Positions 17,716 through 25,145 of a DNA stretch of 64,000 nt are shown here, one piece after another. Position 1 is the stretch's first letter, and each line of letters begins with the position of its first letter. Both the position numbers and the translations under genes were made by a program. The stretch comes from DATAOG01 sp963757395. GTDB lineage: Bacteria > Pseudomonadota > Alphaproteobacteria > Geminicoccales > Geminicoccaceae. The stretch lies in contig CAVWRK010000013.1 of NCBI GenBank assembly GCA_963757395.1, forward strand, positions 186,001 through 250,000, in the 5' to 3' direction. Below the pieces are notes generated by a model, which saw only the letters and a program-made list of their open reading frames with translations, was not told the origin of the DNA and searched no databases.

Positions 17716-18351
17716 TCACGAGGGCTTGCTGGTGTTCGACGGCGGCGCCCCGTCGATCTGCCACGCCCGAATGGCTGCCGGTCGGGTGATGAGGCGCTCG
17801 AAGTAGCGCTCGAGCGCCGGGCGCTTCTCGAGCGTGCCGAAGCGCATGCCCCAGCCGATGTTGGAGCCGACGTAAACGTCGGCCGCGCTGAACCGGTCGC
17901 CGACCAGATGGTCGTGGCCGGCGAGCGCATCCTCGATCGCCGAGAGCATGGCCGGAAGGTCGCCGTAGCCGACCATGGCCTTGCGCTCGGCCGGCACCGC
18001 AACGCCGAGCGCGGCATTGACCGCGGCCGCCTCCAGCGGTCCGGCGGCGAAGAACATCCAGCGGTAGTACGGGCCCCGCAGCTGGTCGCCTGGCGGCGGT
18101 GCCAGGCCTGCTGCCGGAAAAACATCGGCCAGATAACAGCAGATGGCGGCGGTCTCCGTGACCACGGTCTCGCCGTGGCGAAGCGCCGGCACCTTGCCCA
18201 TCGGGTTGATGCGCAGATACTCGGGCGCCTTCATCGTCGTGCCGTAGTCGAGGAGCTCGGTCCGATAGGGTTGACCGACCTCCTCGAGCATCCACCGGAT
18301 CATCCGGCCGCGCGACATCGGGTTCGTGTAGAAGACCAGCTCGTCGGTCAT
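17716..18351 (-). CDS. Glutathione S-transferase family protein
   Basis: This 211-residue protein has the thioredoxin-like N-terminal domain (LVFYTNPMSRGRMIRWMLEE, GKVPALRHGETVVTETAAI, with the cis-Pro of KVPAL and the Glu/Thr pair that binds glutathione) and the all-helical C-terminal domain (DRFSAADVYVGSNI). The Ser of NPMSRGRM is the likely thiol-activating residue. The ATG at 18351 has GGAGGAGG upstream at good spacing; an ATG at 18357 is closer to it. It converges on the amidohydrolase gene. Confidence 0.92.
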   Translation of the reverse strand: MTDELVFYTNPMSRGRMIRWMLEEVGQPYRTELLDYGTTMKAPEYLRINPMGKVPALRHGETVVTETAAICCYLADVFPAAGLAPPPGDQLRGPYYRWMFFAAGPLEAAAVNAALGVAVPAERKAMVGYGDLPAMLSAIEDALAGHDHLVGDRFSAADVYVGSNIGWGMRFGTLEKRPALERYFERLITRPAAIRAWQIDGAPPSNTSKPS

Positions 18352-18451
18352 GGCCATGCTCCTCCTCCGCTCGGTTCGCCGCTATCACCTGGCGCCGGCT
18401 TCCACCCCCCCTTGGGTGAGCCACGTGATCTAGGACCAGGACTAGGAGCAG

Positions 18452-18573
18452 GTGGATCTCGGTCCAGCCCACCGCGGGGACTTCGACCAGGGCGACCACC
18501 TGCACCCGCAGGACACGGACTACGAGGCGATGGCCCCTTGATCGACCTGGAGCTGCTCGGCGTCAAGCCGTAG
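18452..18573 (+). pseudogene. C-terminal remnant of an SGNH/GDSL-type hydrolase
   Basis: Between the GST and Anbu genes the plus strand reads DHLHPQDTDYEAMA in one frame and IDLELLGVKP followed by a stop at 18571-18573 in the next. This is the catalytic Asp-x-x-His block and last helix of GDSL/SGNH esterases (usual form D-x-L-H-P-N-D-x-G-Y-x-A-M-A). No upstream part of such a gene is present, so it is a decayed or recombined tail. A frameshift separates the two pieces. Confidence 0.5.
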
Positions 18574-19330
18574 CGGAGCGGGTCGCCGCCGCGTCGCCGC
18601 TGGTGATCCAGTCGGGATTGGGCAGGTGGTCGAACAGATCGAGCAGGCCCTGGCCGTAGCCGGAGCGCAGCGCCGTGAAGTAGGGATCGGCCTGCTGAAT
18701 GTCGATCCGCAGATCGGCGGACAGGCTGCCTGCCGGGTAGCACAACAGGTCGATCGGCGGCGCGACCGACAGGTTGCTGCGCATGGTCGCATCGAACGAC
18801 AAAAGGATGCATTTGGCGGCCTCGGCGAGGCCGGAGTCGTAGCTGATCACCCGATCGAGGATCGGTTTTCCGTATTTCGTCTCGCCGATCTGGAGGAAGG
18901 GCGTCTCCGGGGTCGCCTCGATGAAGTTGCCGGCGGTGTAGATCTGGAACACCCGGTGGCGGCCGCCCTTGATCTGGCCCGCGAACAGGAAGCTCGCCCC
19001 GGGATCGCCGTGCGCCTGGACGTGCTCGCCGTCGTGCTCCAGGACCTCGCGGAGCACGGCGCCGACCATGCGCGCGCCATCGAACATGGTCCGCGCGGAC
19101 CAGAGGTTGTGCGGGCCCTCCTCTTCGGACAGGCGCTGGGTCAGAAGGGTCACCACCGCCTGGGTGGTCGCGAGGTTGCCGGCCGACAGCAGCGCCATGA
19201 CACGCTCGCCCGGCTGCTCGAACAGCGCCAGCTTGCGCACGGTCGCGATGTGATCGACGCCAGCGTTGGTGCGCGAATCCGCGGCCAGCACCAGCCCGTG
19301 CCTGGTCAAAATCCCGACGCAGTAGGTCAT
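18563..19330 (-). CDS. Anbu-type proteasome-like peptidase
   Basis: This 255-residue protein starts MTYCVGILTRHGLVLAADSRTNAG, the signature of Anbu, a self-compartmentalising relative of the 20S proteasome beta subunit and HslV. The Thr after the initiator Met is the predicted catalytic nucleophile, and the Asp of AADSRTN and Lys of TVRKLALF complete the active site. Anbu forms open helical rings; its substrates are unknown. It usually sits beside an alpha-E protein, a transglutaminase-like protein and a circularly permuted ATP-grasp protein, none of which are adjacent here. The ATG at 19330 is fixed by the need for Thr at position 2. Confidence 0.92.
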   Translation of the reverse strand: MTYCVGILTRHGLVLAADSRTNAGVDHIATVRKLALFEQPGERVMALLSAGNLATTQAVVTLLTQRLSEEEGPHNLWSARTMFDGARMVGAVLREVLEHDGEHVQAHGDPGASFLFAGQIKGGRHRVFQIYTAGNFIEATPETPFLQIGETKYGKPILDRVISYDSGLAEAAKCILLSFDATMRSNLSVAPPIDLLCYPAGSLSADLRIDIQQADPYFTALRSGYGQGLLDLFDHLPNPDWITSGDAAATRSATA

Positions 19331-19476
19331 GACGCTCGAGTCCGCCAAAGCCGCCCCGATGACGATCGCATCAAAGCCTACGCGGGTTGGGTTGCAAAGG
19401 GGTTGCGCTGGCGGCGGCGAGCCTGCGCTCGTTCGAGGATCGTGCTATATCCGGCTTGGACGGTTTGGAGCCGATG

Positions 19477-19800
19477 ATGGCGACGACCTACTCGCTGAGC
19501 GAGGCGCTGCAGATCCTGAAGGCGCACGAGCCGGAGCTGCGCCGGCGCGGCGTCACTCGTGCCGCGGTGTTCGGCTCGGTCGCCCGCGGCGAGGCCGGCG
19601 CGGCGAGCGACGTCGACATCCTGATCGACCTCGATCCGAACAAGCCGATCGGGTTGTTCGATTATGCGGCGATCAAACTGTACATCGCGGAGCTGTTCGG
19701 CATCGATACGCTGGATGGCCCCATCGATGTCGTCAATCGCAACAATCTCAAGCCGCGCTTGCGGGGCAACATCCTCCGCGATGCGATCCATGCCTTCTAA
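19477..19800 (+). CDS. MNT-type nucleotidyltransferase (MntA/HepT antitoxin family)
   Basis: This 107-residue minimal nucleotidyltransferase has GSVARGEAGAASDVDILIDL, the GS-x10-DxD core of the Pol-beta fold. MntA antitoxins of this type add AMP units to a Tyr of the HepT toxin. A truncated HepT-like frame overlaps its end. GGAG lies six bases before the ATG at 19477; an ATG at 19474 is also possible. With HepT broken the gene is probably an antitoxin relic, but its own frame is intact. Confidence 0.87.
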   Translation: MATTYSLSEALQILKAHEPELRRRGVTRAAVFGSVARGEAGAASDVDILIDLDPNKPIGLFDYAAIKLYIAELFGIDTLDGPIDVVNRNNLKPRLRGNILRDAIHAF

Positions 19801-19900
19801 GGATCCCGGGCAGCGCCTCCAGGACATCCTCGACAATATCGAGGCGCTGCGGCGGTTCATCGACGGCATGGACTTCGAGGCGACCACTCTCGGTGAGGCC
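19781..19900 (+). pseudogene. Truncated HepT-like HEPN ribonuclease toxin
   Basis: From the ATG at 19781 or 19790 the frame reads RLQDILDNIEALRRFIDGMD followed by FEA, the normal first helices of a HepT toxin. The similarity stops at about 19887, before the catalytic Rx4-6H motif of HEPN RNases could appear; unrelated sequence follows to the stop at 20026. The gene overlaps mntA as a working pair would. The toxin has lost its catalytic part and cannot be active. Confidence 0.7.
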
Positions 19901-19962
19901 GGGCGTGCAGCCGAAGGCGCGCATCTGCGAGGTTGGGTCCATGGAAAGCATAGCCTCGATCG

Positions 19963-20107
19963 CTGGTCGGCAACGGCGCGCCCGACTATCCACTCGAGCT
20001 CACGCGCGGCGCCGACGGCGCGATGACCGGCTTTGCCTATCCCGAGCTCCTGGTCGAGGTTTTCGAGCGTTTCGCGGCCGGGCCCGGCTCCGGTCCGTCC
20101 CGACGAC
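19963..20107 (+). pseudogene. Fragment of a dihydrodipicolinate synthase-family gene
   Basis: One frame reads LVGNGAPDYPLELTRGADG then AMTGFAYPELLVEVFERFAAG. This matches the C-terminal barrel segment of DapA/N-acetylneuraminate lyase-family proteins, in which a GAxGxMTGFAxPE block precedes the last helices. No other part of the gene is present on either side, and the left junction falls in the strip of HepT debris. It is a gene relic. Confidence 0.6.
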
Positions 20108-20151
20108 CTGGCAGCTGCGGAAGAAATCCCGCGACGTGACGCACGCGCTCG

Positions 20152-21054
20152 TTACGTCGCGGCGTGCAGCCCGGTCAGCCCTTCGATGACCTCCCGCAGC
20201 TCCGGCGTGCAGCCGAAGGCGCGGTTGGGCTCCGTCAGCGTCGCACCGTCGAGGAAGTCGCTGGCCTGCCCGCCCGCCTCGCGCACGATCAGGAGGCCGC
20301 CGATCACGTCCCAGGAGTTGCAGTAGAGGGTCGCGCAGCCATCGAGGCGGCCGTCGGCGACGTGGCACATCATCAGCGCGGTCGAGCCCATCCGGCGGTG
20401 GTCGGCGCCGGCCCGGAGGATGCCTTCGATCAGGCCCAGATAGTCTTCGGCCTTCATCTTGAAGGTGAAGGTCGAGCCGAGGACCGCGCGTCCTGGATCG
20501 GTGCAGCCCGAGACCCGGATCGCGCGCTCGTTGCGATAGGCGCCGGTACCGCGGCGCGCCCAGAACAGATCGTCGTGGACCGGGTCGTAGGTGACGCCGA
20601 TCTCGAGCCGACCCTCGACCAGATAGGCGAGCGCCACCGACCAGTAGGGCACGCCGCGCAGGAAATTGGCGGTGCCGTCGATCGGATCGATCACCCACAG
20701 CCCTTTTTTCGGACTCTTGCCGCCCGGGTCGTCGGCGCCGGTCTGCTCGCCCGCTTCGGGCTCGTCGAGCAAAACCTCGTCGGCGTCGAGCAGGTCGGCA
20801 TCGCCGTCGAGGGCATCGTCGCCGCCGCCTTCCTCGCCGAGCATGCGATCGTCGGGGAACGCGACCGAGAGCCGGGTCCGGATCAGCTCCTCGACCTCGC
20901 GGTCGGCGATGCTGACCAGGTCCTGGGCGCTGCTCTTGTGCTCGACGTCGAGCTCGGCGCGCTTGGTGAAATAGTCGTAGGCGAGATGGCCCGCCTCGCG
21001 CGCGACCGCACAGGCGGTCAGCAGGCGAAGCTCGAGATCGCGATCGGTCATCAT
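20152..21054 (-). CDS. Inositol monophosphatase-family protein with acidic insertion
   Basis: This 300-residue protein belongs to the Mg-dependent, lithium-sensitive phosphatase family (inositol-1-phosphatase, CysQ, histidinol phosphatase HisN). It has the first metal-binding Glu pair in MLGEEGG, the WVIDPIDGTANF motif and the C-terminal NSWDVIGGLLIVREAGG (usual form WDxAAG). Between the Glu pair and the DPxDG motif is an extra stretch of about 40 residues (76-117), very rich in Asp and Glu. The substrate cannot be told; HisN, inositol phosphate or 3'-phosphoadenosine phosphate are all possible. The ATG at 21054 or 21051 fits; the upstream open frame is not part of the family. Confidence 0.87.
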   Translation of the reverse strand: MMTDRDLELRLLTACAVAREAGHLAYDYFTKRAELDVEHKSSAQDLVSIADREVEELIRTRLSVAFPDDRMLGEEGGGDDALDGDADLLDADEVLLDEPEAGEQTGADDPGGKSPKKGLWVIDPIDGTANFLRGVPYWSVALAYLVEGRLEIGVTYDPVHDDLFWARRGTGAYRNERAIRVSGCTDPGRAVLGSTFTFKMKAEDYLGLIEGILRAGADHRRMGSTALMMCHVADGRLDGCATLYCNSWDVIGGLLIVREAGGQASDFLDGATLTEPNRAFGCTPELREVIEGLTGLHAAT

Positions 21055-21258
21055 GAAATTCCCAGAGCCAAGGGTCGTCGATCCAGGAGCAAGGGGGCGA
21101 TCAAGGTGGTGACCGGCCCGGCGCCGGCCCGGATGCGTGCCCCGGGAGGTCGCCCGAGGCGCCATTAACCGGGCGTTAACTCTTGCGTTGTCAACTCTTT
21201 CTTCGGGTGGTCCATGCGACCGTGGGACTCCCTGGCAGCGGTTGCCGGCGGGCGTAGA

Positions 21259-23481
21259 TCACACCTGCAGGAGCTCGTAGAGCTTGGACCAGCGCCGCGG
21301 CTCGGGGCGGCCCTCGATCGCGAGCTCGAGCGCGCCGCTCTCGACCACCAGCACGACCAGGCGCTTGGCGCGGGTGATCGCGGTGTAGACGAGGTTGCGG
21401 CGCAGCATGCGGCCGTGCTGGCGGGCAAGCGGCAGGACGACCACCGGGTATTCCGAGCCCTGCGCCTTGTGGACCGTAATCGCGTAGGCCGGCATCAGCC
21501 GGTCGAGCTCGCCGAAACCGTAGGCGAGCGGGCGGCCGTCGATCGTGATCAGCAGCTGGCTCTGGGCTCGATCGATGGCCGCGACCCGGCCGAGGTCGCC
21601 GTTGTAGACCTCGCGCTCGTAGTCGTTCTCGAGCTGCATGACCTTGTCGCCGAGCGCGAAGGTCACGCCGCGGCGCTCGATCTTGTCCGCCGCATCCGGG
21701 TTGAGCGCCGCCTGCAGGGTCTCGTTCAGATGGCGGGCGCCGAGCTCGCCGCGGTTGGTCGGGCAGAGCACCTGGATGTCCTCGACCCGGTCGACCCCGA
21801 AGCGGGCCGGGATTCGTTCGGACACCAGCTCCAGCACGAGCCTCGCGCCGTCGACCGGGTCCTTGGCCTTGATCGCGTAGAAATCGGAAAGCGCGTCGGC
21901 CTCGCGCGCAAGCTCGGGCAGCAGGCCGCGGTTGATCCGGTGCGCGTTGCGCACGATCCGGCTCTCGGCCGCCTGGCGGAAGATCTGCTCGAGCCGGACC
22001 ACCGGCAGGCGGGCGGACGCGATCAGGTCGGCCAGCACCTGGCCGGGACCGATCGAGGGCAGCTGATCGACGTCGCCGACCAGAAGCAATGCTGCCGCAT
22101 CCGGCAGCGCGGCCAGCACCGCCTGCATCAGCGGCACGTCGACCATCGACATCTCGTCGACCACCAGCAGGTCGCAGGTGAGCGGCCGCTCGGCGCCGCG
22201 CCGGAAGCCGCGCCCGGGCTCGGCCTCGAGCAGGCGGTGCAGGGTCTTGGCGTCGCGCCCGGTGCTCTCGCCGAGGCGCCTGGCCGCGCGCCCGGTCGGC
22301 GCCGCCAGCTGGACCTCGACGCCGGTCTTGGCGAGGCCCGCGATGATCGCCTCGACCAGCGTGGTCTTGCCGGTGCCGGGACCGCCGGTGATGACCGAGA
22401 GCTTGGTCGTGAGCGCCATGCGCAAGGCCGTGCGCTGGCCCTCGGCGAGCCGGAGTGCCAGCGTCCGCTCGACGGCATCGACCCGCGCGTCGGCATCGTC
22501 GATCTGCCAGGGCGGCTGGCCGCCGGCCAGGCGCCGCAGGCCGGCGGCGATCGCCCGCTCGGCTTGGTGGACCCATGGCAGGAACAGGCAGGGCGTGCCC
22601 TCGACCGGGTCCTCGACGAGGGCGCCGGCGGCGACCTCGCCGGCCGATACCGCCTCCAGGGCTGCCGGATCAACGCCCAGCAGTTCGGCGGCGCGCTCGA
22701 TCAGCTCGGTCTGCGGCAGGCCGGAATGGCCTTGGCCGAGCGCCTCCTCGAGCACGAAGCCGAGGCCGGCGCGCAGGCGGAACGGCGAATCCTTGGGAAT
22801 GCCGAGGCGCTCCGCGAGCTGGTCGGCGGACGCAAAGCCGATGCCGCGGATCTCCTGGGCGAGCCGGTAGGGGTTGGCCCTGACCAGCTGGATCGCGCGC
22901 GCGCCGTAGGCCTCGAAGATCCGCGCTGCCCGCAAGGGGCTGAGCCCATGCGAGTGGAGAAACAGCATGATGTCGCGGACCGCGCGCTGGTCGCGCCAGG
23001 CCGTGGTGATCCGCTCGGCGAGCCCCTGGCCGATGCCCGGGATCTCGCGCAGCCGCTGGGGCTGGCGCTCGATCACGTCGAACACGGCAGCGCCAAAGGC
23101 CTGGACCAGCTTCGCCGCCATCGCGCGGCCGATGCCCTTGATCATGCCGGAGCCGAGATAGGCCTCGATGCCTTCGAGCGTGGTCGGCGGCACCACGCTC
23201 AGGATCTGGGCGCGGAACTGCAGGCCGAAGCTCGGGCTGGTCTGCCACTGGCCTTCGGCGCGCACGACCTCGCCGGGGGCGACCTGTGGGCATTCGCCGA
23301 CCACGGCCGCGGGCTCGCGCTGATCGGCGAGCTTGACCCGGAGCACGCAAAAGCCGGTCTCGGGATTGTGGAAGACGACCCGCTCGACCAGCCCGGACAG
23401 GGTCTCCGCGGCTGCCTCGGGGGCGGTCAGCGTGAACGGCTCGGCGGCGGGCGCGGACCGATCCTGGCGGCTCTGCTGCAT
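21259..23481 (-). CDS. recD2: RecD2-type ATP-dependent DNA helicase
   Basis: This 740-residue helicase has the RecD2 architecture: an N-terminal OB-like domain (LSGLVERVVFHNPETGFCVLRV), helix-hairpin-helix repeats (GSGMIKGIGRAMAAKLV, IPGIGQGLAERI), then the SF1B motor with Walker A GGPGTGKTT, DEMSMVDV, GDVDQLPSIGPG, the LEQIFRQ motif and the C-terminal TVHKAQGSEYPVV and YTAITRAK motifs. RecD2 acts 5'-3' in DNA repair and replication-fork stability in organisms that use it without RecBC. The start ATG at 23481 gives the family length. The gene is intact. Confidence 0.94.
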   Translation of the reverse strand: MQQSRQDRSAPAAEPFTLTAPEAAAETLSGLVERVVFHNPETGFCVLRVKLADQREPAAVVGECPQVAPGEVVRAEGQWQTSPSFGLQFRAQILSVVPPTTLEGIEAYLGSGMIKGIGRAMAAKLVQAFGAAVFDVIERQPQRLREIPGIGQGLAERITTAWRDQRAVRDIMLFLHSHGLSPLRAARIFEAYGARAIQLVRANPYRLAQEIRGIGFASADQLAERLGIPKDSPFRLRAGLGFVLEEALGQGHSGLPQTELIERAAELLGVDPAALEAVSAGEVAAGALVEDPVEGTPCLFLPWVHQAERAIAAGLRRLAGGQPPWQIDDADARVDAVERTLALRLAEGQRTALRMALTTKLSVITGGPGTGKTTLVEAIIAGLAKTGVEVQLAAPTGRAARRLGESTGRDAKTLHRLLEAEPGRGFRRGAERPLTCDLLVVDEMSMVDVPLMQAVLAALPDAAALLLVGDVDQLPSIGPGQVLADLIASARLPVVRLEQIFRQAAESRIVRNAHRINRGLLPELAREADALSDFYAIKAKDPVDGARLVLELVSERIPARFGVDRVEDIQVLCPTNRGELGARHLNETLQAALNPDAADKIERRGVTFALGDKVMQLENDYEREVYNGDLGRVAAIDRAQSQLLITIDGRPLAYGFGELDRLMPAYAITVHKAQGSEYPVVVLPLARQHGRMLRRNLVYTAITRAKRLVVLVVESGALELAIEGRPEPRRWSKLYELLQV

Positions 23482-23528
23482 GGCGCGCCGAACCTGAACC
23501 CGGCGTTCCGGTTTGACAAGCGCGCGCT

Positions 23529-24473
23529 TCAGCCCGGGTTGGCCACCGCGCGGCGCTGCCGGCGCAACAGCTCCGTGGCGCCGAACAGCAGGCTGCCGAT
23601 CACGAACGGCACCAGATAGTAGACCGCCCGGAAGGCGACCAGGGCGCCGATCACATTGGCGCCCGGCACCAGCGACAGGATCACGGCCTCGATCACCCCG
23701 AGGCCGCCCGGCACGTGCGAGACGATCGCCGCGACGTTGGCCGCGACGAAGCACATCGCGACCGGCAGGAAGCCGATGTGCGCCGAGGCCTTGAGCATCT
23801 GATGGAGGACCGCCGAGACCAGCAGCGGGTCGAGGGTGCCGAGCACGATCTGGCCGAGCGCCAGCTTGAGCGGCGGCACCGGCAGCTCGAAGTTGCGGAT
23901 CCGGATCGGCCGATGCACGAAGGCGGCGAGCGCCAGATAGGTGGCGACCACGGTCAGCAGCACCAGCCCGAGGATGATCATGGCGCGCGGCCCCACGCCG
24001 AACAGCTCGGCGATCAGCTCGTGCCGGACCAGCAGCACGCTGCCACCGAGCGTCGCCAGCCCGAGCCCGACGGTCAGGCCGCAAAACAGGATGATCCGGC
24101 CGACGTCGCCCGCCGACAGACCCCAGCCGGCATAGAGCCGGTAGCGCACGGCGCCGCTGCTGAACGCGGCGAAGCCGAGCGTGTGGCCGATCGAGAGCGC
24201 GGTGAACGAGGCGAGCGCGATCTTGCGATAGGGAAGGTCGCTCCTGGTGTAGCGCACGGCGAGCGTATCGAAGCCGGTCAGGCAGAGATAGCTGCCGGCC
24301 GCGCAGGCCGCCCCGAGCGTCAGGTGGCGCAGCGAGATCATGCTCAGCGAGTCGAGGATCGCGTGCAGGCTGTAGCGGTGCAAGGTGCGCCAGATCAGGA
24401 CGGCCGCGACCGCGAAGGCCGCCGCCCCGATCCAGGGGTGGAGCCGCTTCAGCCCGCCCGCCGCGCTACCCAT
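23529..24473 (-). CDS. UPF0104/YbhN-like lysylphosphatidylglycerol synthase-type membrane protein
   Basis: This 314-residue protein has about eight membrane helices. Motifs such as TALSIGHTLGFAAFSSGAVRYR and SHVPGGLGVIEAVILS are typical of UPF0104, the flippase-like membrane domain found in MprF and in stand-alone YbhN proteins. The soluble aminoacyl-transfer domain of MprF is absent. It is probably involved in lipid translocation or hopanoid/glycerolipid handling, but no substrate can be assigned. The ATG is at 24473. It lies 47 bases upstream of recD2 on the same strand. Confidence 0.87.
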   Translation of the reverse strand: MGSAAGGLKRLHPWIGAAAFAVAAVLIWRTLHRYSLHAILDSLSMISLRHLTLGAACAAGSYLCLTGFDTLAVRYTRSDLPYRKIALASFTALSIGHTLGFAAFSSGAVRYRLYAGWGLSAGDVGRIILFCGLTVGLGLATLGGSVLLVRHELIAELFGVGPRAMIILGLVLLTVVATYLALAAFVHRPIRIRNFELPVPPLKLALGQIVLGTLDPLLVSAVLHQMLKASAHIGFLPVAMCFVAANVAAIVSHVPGGLGVIEAVILSLVPGANVIGALVAFRAVYYLVPFVIGSLLFGATELLRRQRRAVANPG

Positions 24474-24584
24474 CGGTCATGCTTCGTCGCTCCCGAGACT
24501 CCGACCCGACCGCGGTCTTATGGCCGAGCCGCCCGGCGCATGATAGGACGGACTGCGGCCATCGAAGGGCCCGGGCAAAAGACC

Positions 24585-25004
24585 ATGCGCCAGCGGTTCG
24601 ACCATCTGCTCCTCACGACCGACGGTCAGCGGCTCTACCAGATCACCGATCGCGTCCGCTCGTGGGTGGCGACGCAGGGGATCGAGCACGGGCTGCTGAC
24701 CGTCTACATCCATCATACCTCGGCTTCGCTGATGATCCAGGAGAACGCCGACCCGCGCGTCCTCGACGACATGAACGCGTTCTTCCGCAGGCTGGTGGCG
24801 GAGGACGTCCGTCACTACACGCACACCCAGGAGGGGCCGGACGACATGCCGGCGCACATCCGGGCGGCGCTGACCGCGACCCATCTGTCGATCCCGGTGG
24901 TTGCCGGCCAGCCCGATCTCGGCCGCTGGCAGGGCATCTTCCTGTTCGAGCACCGCGCCCGCGGCCGCGAGCGCCGGATCACGCTCCATCTGCTCGGCGA
25001 GTGA
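24585..25004 (+). CDS. YjbQ family protein (secondary thiamine-phosphate synthase enzyme)
   Basis: This 139-residue protein matches the YjbQ/UPF0047 family. VYIHHTSASLMIQENADPRV, the two adjacent His residues and the C-terminal LGRWQGIFLFEHR with the Trp-Gln and Glu-His pairs are diagnostic. The family can replace ThiE weakly in vivo, hence the product name, but its main role is unclear. The ATG at 24585 starts at the conserved beta strand. It is divergent from the UPF0104 gene. Confidence 0.9.
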   Translation: MRQRFDHLLLTTDGQRLYQITDRVRSWVATQGIEHGLLTVYIHHTSASLMIQENADPRVLDDMNAFFRRLVAEDVRHYTHTQEGPDDMPAHIRAALTATHLSIPVVAGQPDLGRWQGIFLFEHRARGRERRITLHLLGE

Positions 25005-25145
25005 GCGACGTCCCACCACCGGTCGACGGGACGCGAGCGCGGACCGCAGGCTCGCCATCGGCACCGCCGAGGCCGGCGGCCTGGACGCCGTTTTGGCGGC
25101 CGTACCCGACCTCATCAAACCGGGAAAGGCTTGAGCGGCGAGCCC

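Noticed and set aside
25001..25134. Short plus-strand frame after yjbQ ending GGLDAVLAAVPDLIKPGKA
   Set aside because: It looks protein-like, but no start or family match could be supported. It may be a relic.
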